Shown here piece after piece: positions 51,904 to 56,524 of a stretch of 56,524 bases of DNA (positions are counted from its first letter, which is position 1; every line of letters begins with the position of its first letter). The position numbers and the translations under genes were made by a program. This DNA is from an uncultured Clostridia bacterium (GTDB lineage: Bacteria > Bacillota > Clostridia > TANB77 > CAG-508): contig CAKOVK010000009.1 of assembly GCA_934121925.1 (NCBI GenBank), positions 1 through 56,524 of the forward strand. Direction: 5' to 3'. The notes beneath the pieces were generated by a model, which was not told the DNA's origin, made no database searches, and saw only the letters and a list, made by a program, of their open reading frames with translations.

Positions 51904-52602
51904 TTATATTTTTTTTAATTGAAAATTTAAATAATCACAACTTACCATTTCAAAATTTATATTCTGTATTATTCCAGTTATAGCTTCTTTATGCGATGCC
52001 TCTCCATGCAAATGCCCATATATGCAAGTTTTTATATTATATTTTTTCATTAGTTCTAAAAAACTCATACTTTTTTCATTATATTTGTTAAAAGGTGGAT
52101 AGTGCATACACACTATTATTTCTTTATCTTCACCGTATTTTTTTATTCCATCTTTAATAGATAATTCCAACCTTATTATTTCCCTTTTGATTATTTTTCT
52201 ATCTTCGCTATTGTCTTCTGCCTGCCATCCTCTTGTTCCTACTATTATTTTATTATCAAACAAGTAACCATTATTATATATAAAATCAATATTTTTAAAG
52301 TTGTTTTTTTCTAAGTATTCTCTCATTTTTTTTAATGTTGTCCACCAATAATCATGATTTCCTTTTAGTAATAACTTTTTCCCCGGTAAGTTATTTAAGT
52401 ATTCAAAGTCTTGGTATGTATCGTTCAAATACATTGCCCATGAGAAATCGCCTGGCAATAGTACTAAGTCATCATTTGTAACTTTTTTTATCCAATCTTT
52501 CTTTATTTTTTCTGTGTGGTTTTCCCAGTTTGCACCAAATATATCCATTGGTTTATTATTTCCAAAAGATAAATGCAAATCTGATATTGAATATATTGCC
52601 AT
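51904..52602 (-). CDS. Metallophosphoesterase
   Basis: The 232-residue protein carries the five calcineurin-type motifs in order: SDLHLS (residues 6-11), LLPGDFSW near 49, GNHDYWW near 83, CMHYPPF near 165 and YGHLHGEA near 197. Members are small cytosolic phosphoesterases with unknown substrate. ATG 52602 follows AAAGGAGA; an earlier in-frame start lies in that RBS. It follows tsaD on the same strand, separated by about 30 bases. Confidence 0.9.
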   Translation of the reverse strand: MAIYSISDLHLSFGNNKPMDIFGANWENHTEKIKKDWIKKVTNDDLVLLPGDFSWAMYLNDTYQDFEYLNNLPGKKLLLKGNHDYWWTTLKKMREYLEKNNFKNIDFIYNNGYLFDNKIIVGTRGWQAEDNSEDRKIIKREIIRLELSIKDGIKKYGEDKEIIVCMHYPPFNKYNEKSMSFLELMKKYNIKTCIYGHLHGEASHKEAITGIIQNINFEMVSCDYLNFQLKKI

Positions 52603-52633
52603 TCTTTCTCCTTTCACTTCTTACCTTTTCTAA

Positions 52634-53654
52634 TTATAATTTCAAATTTGGTACTGCATTCAGTGTATAATCTGATAAATTTCCTGCTAAATAATTATAA
52701 TATCCTGCTGAAGCTATCATCGCCGCATTATCTGTACATAATTTTAGATCTGGCATATATATTTGTATTTCCTCTTTTTCTAAATCCATAAAAGCATTTC
52801 TTATATATGAATTTGCAGACACTCCTCCTGCCAAAACTAATTTAATTGGATTATTTTGTGAACAATCTTTTTCTACAGTATTTTTAATATAATTTATCGA
52901 TTTTTTTATATTCTCTATTAATATTTCTGTAACTGTCTTTTCAAAACTTGCACATAAATCTGCTTTATTTATATTAGGATTTTTATGATTTAAATTTATA
53001 ACAGCTGTTTTTATTCCGCTAAAACTGAAATCCATATTATCAAAATGTGTTTTTGGTAATTCTATATTTGCTTCTCCTTGCTTTGCAAGATTGTCTACTT
53101 TTGGTCCACCTGGATATCCGAAGGCCTACAACTCTTGCAACTTTATCAAACGCCTCTCCTATTGCATCATCTCTTGTCTTGCCAAAAACTTCAAAACTGC
53201 AATAGTCTTTTACATATACAATTTGAGTATTTCCACCAGACATCATTAAACATAAAAATGGTGGCTTTAAATCTTTGTGTGTTATATAATTTGCTGCTAT
53301 ATGTCCTTCTATATGATTTACTCCTACTAATGGTTTGTTGTTTGCAAATGCCAATCCTTTTGCATACGAAACACCTACTAATAGTGCACCTACTAGTCCT
53401 GGTCCGTATGTGCAAGATATAACATCTATGTCGTTCATAGTACAGTTTGCCTCTTTTAAAGCCTGTTTTGTTATTTGATTAATAACCTCTGTATGGAATC
53501 TTGATGCAATTTCTGGTACTACTCCTCCGTAAATTGTATGTATATCTATTTGTGAGTTTATTATATTAGAAAAAACTTCCCTACCATTTTTTACAATTGA
53601 CACGGAAGTCTCATCACAGCTTGATTCAATTCCTAAAACTATTAAATCTTTCAT
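52634..53654 (-). CDS. tsaD: tRNA t6A synthase subunit TsaD, one CGG +1 site
   Basis: TsaD, with TsaB and TsaE, transfers threonylcarbamoyl to A37 of ANN-decoding tRNAs. The first frame begins VLGIESSCDETSVSIV and has the metal-binding HIEGHIAANY near 112 and FDKVARVVGL, then CGG at 53120-53118. Skipping C gives VGL-G-YPGGPKVDNLAKQG, the family sequence. It continues to DFSFSGIKTAV, LAGGVSANSYIR and DNAAMIASAGYY (third metal ligand). The restored length is 339 residues, normal. Without the shift the product lacks half the active site. It is an essential gene in most bacteria. Confidence 0.96.
53118..53120 (-). other. CGG(A) +1 recoding site, tsaD
   Basis: CTT CGG A: skipping C gives VVGL-G-YPGGPK (Gly179), universally conserved in TsaD. 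Confidence 0.96.
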
Positions 53655-53689
53655 ATTATTTCCTTTTTATTTATTTTTCCATTTAAAAT

Positions 53690-53771
53690 TGGAAGTGGGA
53701 AGTGAGAAGTGGAACTTTATAGTTGGTTCTTGAGGTAGCTATTTAGTTTTCTTCTTTATTCTTCTAACTTC
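53690..53771. repeat. GAAGTGTGA-type palindromic repeat, decayed copy e
   Basis: GGAAGTGGGAAGTGAGAAGTGG is followed by TTCTTCTTTATTCTTCTAACTTCG; the arms no longer pair well. It lies between the site-2 protease gene and tsaD. Confidence 0.5.
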
Positions 53772-53785
53772 GTACAAATTACATT

Positions 53786-54535
53786 CTATATTAATGATAA
53801 CAATTTAAATAATTTTGCTACAAGCCAATCCATTCCACTAAATACTGCTCCAAAAATAGGTTGTAAAAACACACTTGATAATCCTGTTATCCAAATTAAT
53901 AAAAATATTATATAAAATATTTGTTGATTGTTATAAAACCACTCTTTACCTTTAGCTGGCAAAAAATGCATTAATATTTTCGAACCATCTAATGGTGGTA
54001 ATGGTATTAAGTTAAATACTCCTAACCCTATATTAATACTTATTGTGTACACTACTATATAATATATTACTTGTTGCCATTGTAACGTAAGTGCTCCTAA
54101 AGCATTTGTTGCAACAAATACAACATAATATACAATCATAAATATAAATGCTAAAATAAAATTCATTATTGGTCCTACTGCTGCAACTATTGCTTCTGCT
54201 TTTGATAGAGAGTATTTACCATTAAAGTTTCTAGAGTCTATTTCTACTGGTTTTCCCCATCCAAAACCTGCAACAATTAGAAATACAAATCCTATTGGAT
54301 CCATATGGTCAAACGGATTTAAACTCAATCTTCCTTGAAGTTTTGGTGTATTATCTCCTAGCTTAACAGCCATCCATGCATGTGCAAACTCATGAAATGT
54401 AATTGCTATTAATACGCCTGGTATAGTTAATAATAAATTTAAAATTCCTGCTGTTCCATTACTTGCTAACCATAAGCCTAACATTACAACTAATATTATA
54501 GTAATTGTTCTTTTATCTAACGAAAAATTAAACAT
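53786..54535 (-). CDS. Site-2 protease family membrane metalloprotease (M50)
   Basis: The 249-residue protein has several membrane helices, the zinc motif HEFAHAW near 47 inside a helix, and the second-site motif NLIPLPPLDGSKIL near 172-185. This is the minimal rhomboid-sized M50B layout without PDZ domains. It likely cuts single-pass membrane proteins or leftover signal peptides; the substrate is unknown. ATG 54535 follows AGAGGAAAAT; the in-frame ATG at 54553 is too close to its purine run. It lies between lysS and tsaD on the same strand. Confidence 0.88.
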   Translation of the reverse strand: MFNFSLDKRTITIILVVMLGLWLASNGTAGILNLLLTIPGVLIAITFHEFAHAWMAVKLGDNTPKLQGRLSLNPFDHMDPIGFVFLIVAGFGWGKPVEIDSRNFNGKYSLSKAEAIVAAVGPIMNFILAFIFMIVYYVVFVATNALGALTLQWQQVIYYIVVYTISINIGLGVFNLIPLPPLDGSKILMHFLPAKGKEWFYNNQQIFYIIFLLIWITGLSSVFLQPIFGAVFSGMDWLVAKLFKLLSLI

Positions 54536-54621
54536 ATTTTCCTCTTTTCTCATCCCTATTCACTTTGTTCTATGCTCCATATATAATTTTTAAAACAAAT
54601 CAAAAGCAAGCAGTACTAGGC

Positions 54622-54683
54622 AAATTGAAGTAAAAAAACCGGAATCGTACATTTGTACGTTGAGGATTTTTTATCTTCAATTT
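54622..54683. terminator. Long inverted repeat after lysS
   Basis: AAATTGAAG-TAAAAAAACC pairs with GG-ATTTTTTA-TCTTCAATTT, enclosing a second hairpin CGTACATTTGTACG. It probably terminates lysS; the A/T runs inside the stem are unusual. Confidence 0.7.
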
Positions 54684-54714
54684 AACAACGTAATGCGAAG
54701 CTTTTCATTTGTTT

Positions 54715-56211
54715 TTAATTGTTTGGTTTCATTGTTGGGAACAATATTACATCCCTTATTGATTCACTTTCTGTAAATAGCATACATAATCTATCTATTC
54801 CGTATCCAATTCCTCCAGCTGGTGGCATACCATATTCTAGAGCTTCAATAAAGTCCATATCTATATCATTGGCTTCATCATTTCCAAGTTCTCTTTCTTT
54901 TAATTGAGCTTCAAATCTTTCTAGCTGGTCAATTGGATCATTAAGTTCTGTGTATGCATTAGCAAATTCTTTTCCTGCTATAAATAGTTCGAATCTGTCT
55001 ACAAATCTTGGATCTTCTGGATTTTTCTTTGTAAGTGGTGATATTTCTAATGGATGTCCATATAAAAATGTTGGTTGAATTAATGTTTCTTCAACATATT
55101 TTTCAAAGAATGCATTTATTATATGTCCATATGTTTTTTCATGCTCTTCTAATTCTATATTATGTTTTTCTGCTAGTTTTAAACATTCATTGATATCTGT
55201 AATTTCTTTAAAATCAATTCCTGTTTGTTCTTTAATTGCATCTGTCATACTAACTCTTTTCCATGGTCCTTCAAGATTTATTTCATTTCCGCCCCAATTA
55301 TATATCATTTTTCCTGTTACATCTTTTGCAATTTTTTGGAACATTTTTTCAGTTAAATCCATCATTCCTTCTAGATTTGAATATGCCAAATAAGCTTCCA
55401 TTAATGTAAATTCTGGATTATGTTTTAAATCCATTCCTTCGTTTCTAAACACTCTGCCTATCTCATATACAGCTTCCATTCCTCCAACTAATAATCTCTT
55501 AAGTGGTAATTCTAAGGCAATACGAAGATACATGTCTAAGTTTTGTGCATTATGATGTGTAACAAATGGCCTTGCAGATGCACCTGTCAAAAGTGTTGTT
55601 AGAACTGGTGTCTCAACTTCTGTAAATCCTTCCCCATCCATAAAGTTTTGTATACATCTAATAATTCTTGGACGTAAAAATGCAACTCTTTTAGCTTCTT
55701 CGTTCATTATTAAATCAACATATCTTCTTCTATATCTTTCTTCTTTATCTGTTAATCCATGGAATTTTTCTGGAAGTGGTCTTAAAGATTTTGTAAGAAG
55801 TACTACTTCTTTTGCATGTACAGAGATTTCTTCTGTTCTTGTTTTAAACACAAATCCTTTTATTCCAATAATATCTCCTATGTCATATGTTTTAAATGCA
55901 GAGTAGCTTTCTTCTCCTAAGTCATTTATACTAATATAGCTTTGAATTTTTCCTTTTGCATCTTGAATAGTACAAAACGATGCTTTTCCCATTATTCTTT
56001 TTGCCATTATTCTTCCAGCTACAGAAACATCTTTTCCTTCTAATTCTTCATAGTTATCTTTTATTTCTTGACTTAAATGTGTTCTATTATATTTTGTTAC
56101 TTTAAATGGATCTTTTCCTTGTGATTGTAATTCTCTTAATTTTTCTTTTCTAATTGATATTAAATGATTTTCATCTAATTGTTCTTGATTATTCTCAATA
56201 TTTTCTGCCAT
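54715..56211 (-). CDS. lysS: Lysyl-tRNA synthetase (class II)
   Basis: LysS charges tRNA-Lys. The 498-residue class II enzyme has an N-terminal OB-fold anticodon domain (KDVSVAGRIMAKRIMGKASF near 60), class II motif 1 (FLRPRIIRCIQNFMDGEGFTEVETPVLT near 182), motif 2 (YEIGRVFRNEGMDLKHNPEFTLME near 252) and motif 3 (GIGYGIDRLCMLFT near 470). The ATG at 56211 has AAGGAG nine bases upstream; the in-frame ATG three codons earlier overlaps that site. GGC-GGA and TAC-GGA read normally. Confidence 0.96.
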   Translation of the reverse strand: MAENIENNQEQLDENHLISIRKEKLRELQSQGKDPFKVTKYNRTHLSQEIKDNYEELEGKDVSVAGRIMAKRIMGKASFCTIQDAKGKIQSYISINDLGEESYSAFKTYDIGDIIGIKGFVFKTRTEEISVHAKEVVLLTKSLRPLPEKFHGLTDKEERYRRRYVDLIMNEEAKRVAFLRPRIIRCIQNFMDGEGFTEVETPVLTTLLTGASARPFVTHHNAQNLDMYLRIALELPLKRLLVGGMEAVYEIGRVFRNEGMDLKHNPEFTLMEAYLAYSNLEGMMDLTEKMFQKIAKDVTGKMIYNWGGNEINLEGPWKRVSMTDAIKEQTGIDFKEITDINECLKLAEKHNIELEEHEKTYGHIINAFFEKYVEETLIQPTFLYGHPLEISPLTKKNPEDPRFVDRFELFIAGKEFANAYTELNDPIDQLERFEAQLKERELGNDEANDIDMDFIEALEYGMPPAGGIGYGIDRLCMLFTESESIRDVILFPTMKPNN

Positions 56212-56427
56212 ATACTTCATCTCCTTAAAAACTTATTTTTATATTATATAATAGAAAATGTATATTGTAAATATTTATACAGCTAAATTTCTGAATATAC
56301 TGGCATATTCGTGGATGTCCAAAAGTAAAATTTATGGATTAAATCTTTTTTAGTAGAAATTAATGCTGTAGACAAGTTAAATTCTATCTTATAACAAAAC
56401 TAAAGTGATAAAATAGTAATAAATATA

Positions 56428-56524
56428 GAACAAAGCGACTTTAGTCACCCTTTGTTCTCGCCGATTTGAGTTTCCGAATAAAATGAGGAAATCTCAAAGG
56501 CAATAGCGATTATAGCATTTTTTA
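56428..56524. repeat. Three-hairpin intergenic element, copy D (cut by window edge)
   Basis: GAACAAAGCGACTTTAGTCACCC then TTTGTTCTC is hairpin 1; TTTGAGTTTCC / GGAAATCTCAAA is hairpin 2, followed by GGCAATAGCGATTATAGC. Nearly identical to copy B (22215); hairpin 3 lies beyond the window. No gene is seen between lysS (56211) and this element. Confidence 0.85.

Noticed and set aside
1307..53120. Simple reassignment of CGG to another amino acid (as known for CGG in some other bacteria)
   Set aside because: A sense reassignment keeps the frame. Here the downstream protein is in the +1 frame in every case, so the codon must consume four bases or be skipped by one.
1307..53120. CTTCGGA as a programmed slippery heptamer
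   Set aside because: It fits only five of sixteen sites; the others have eleven different preceding codons.
841..53654. Twelve split genes as ordinary pseudogenes or a poor assembly
   Set aside because: All 16 breaks are the same +1 event at an in-frame CGG, and the rest of each gene is perfectly conserved with normal starts and stops. Random decay or random indels would vary in size, direction and sequence.
1..56524. Stop-codon reassignment (TGA as Trp or Gly)
   Set aside because: TGA, TAA and TAG all end genes at positions matching family lengths (for example TGA for DUF421, TAG for recD2), and Trp is TGG throughout.
1..56524. CRISPR array, prophage, integrase or insertion sequence
   Set aside because: No regularly spaced direct repeats and no transposase, integrase or phage structural genes were found; the holin-family protein alone is a common chromosomal membrane protein.
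1..56524. tRNA gene that could explain CGG decoding
   Set aside because: I saw no tRNA gene in the window, so the decoding tRNA, or its absence, must be sought elsewhere in the genome.

Overview
The window is one stretch of a very AT-rich, Gram-positive, probably spore-forming Clostridia-type chromosome. Evidence: a GPR spore protease, an AGA-dominated arginine vocabulary, strong AGGAGG ribosome sites, a SAM-I riboswitch before metK, a valine T-box before valS, a CIRCE operator before groES, and the typical clusters tig-clpP-clpX, queA-tgt and murB-yvcK. No rRNA, tRNA, CRISPR array, prophage or complete insertion sequence was seen. Most genes lie on the minus strand. The species cannot be named from the sequence alone.

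The outstanding observation is a genome-wide recoding signal. Twelve genes, several of them normally essential, appear broken by single-base frameshifts: gpr (2), recG (3), recD2, a DUF421 gene, tgt, a membrane HExxH protein, a DUF951 gene, a sugar-kinase-like gene, dnaE (2), murB, clpX and tsaD. All 16 breaks have the same form. The upstream frame reaches an in-frame CGG codon (followed by A 14 times and by T twice), and the conserved protein resumes if the C is skipped and GGA or GGT is read as glycine. The recovered glycine usually sits in a hallmark motif (RecG GSGKT, RecD2 HKSQG, GPR SLGP and VLGTTG, TGT AGGLH, ClpX VIGQD, TsaD GLGYPGG). On my reading no minus-strand gene has an in-frame CGG that is read as arginine. 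CGG in the other two phases (NNC-GGN, NCG-GNN) is common and harmless. The codon before CGG varies (CTT five times, plus eleven different codons), so CGG itself looks like the trigger. I infer that CGG is unassigned or hungry in this lineage, and that CGGA/CGGT acts as a four-base glycine codon or an obligate +1 shift site.

Layout. 1-4550: repeat fragment, TraX-like gene, gpr, DUF1653, recG, and a small hydrophobic type I toxin-like gene. 4551-9800: recD2, a small glycosyltransferase-like protein, metK with its SAM-I leader, DUF4363 and DUF421. 9900-15400: holin-like protein, WG-repeat protein, tgt, queA, HExxH protein, DUF951. 15400-24750: two structured intergenic RNA candidates, gltX, a kinase, tdk, RNase J, two tiny Cys-rich proteins, groEL and groES. 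24750-31700: dnaE, three self-contained plus-strand genes or near neighbours, a HAD phosphatase, nadD. 31700-41300: zinc-ribbon protein, rhodanese, secF, secD, HD protein, TIGR04086, valS with T-box, holA, DUF2207-like. 41300-56524: ruvC, glycogen debranching enzyme, yvcK, murB, clpX, clpP, tig, an S1-domain protein, phosphoesterase, tsaD, site-2 protease, lysS.

Two plus-strand genes (28654 and 51011) are exceptions. They use CGN arginine codons, carry their own promoters and terminators, and have an in-frame CGG at codons 13 and 11 where a +1 shift would hit a stop almost at once. They are either recently acquired or use CGG as a control point. The intergenic space also holds several repeat families: a three-hairpin element (four copies, one inside the metK leader), GAAGTGTGA-type palindromes, and GGGCAGACACAGG-type palindromes.
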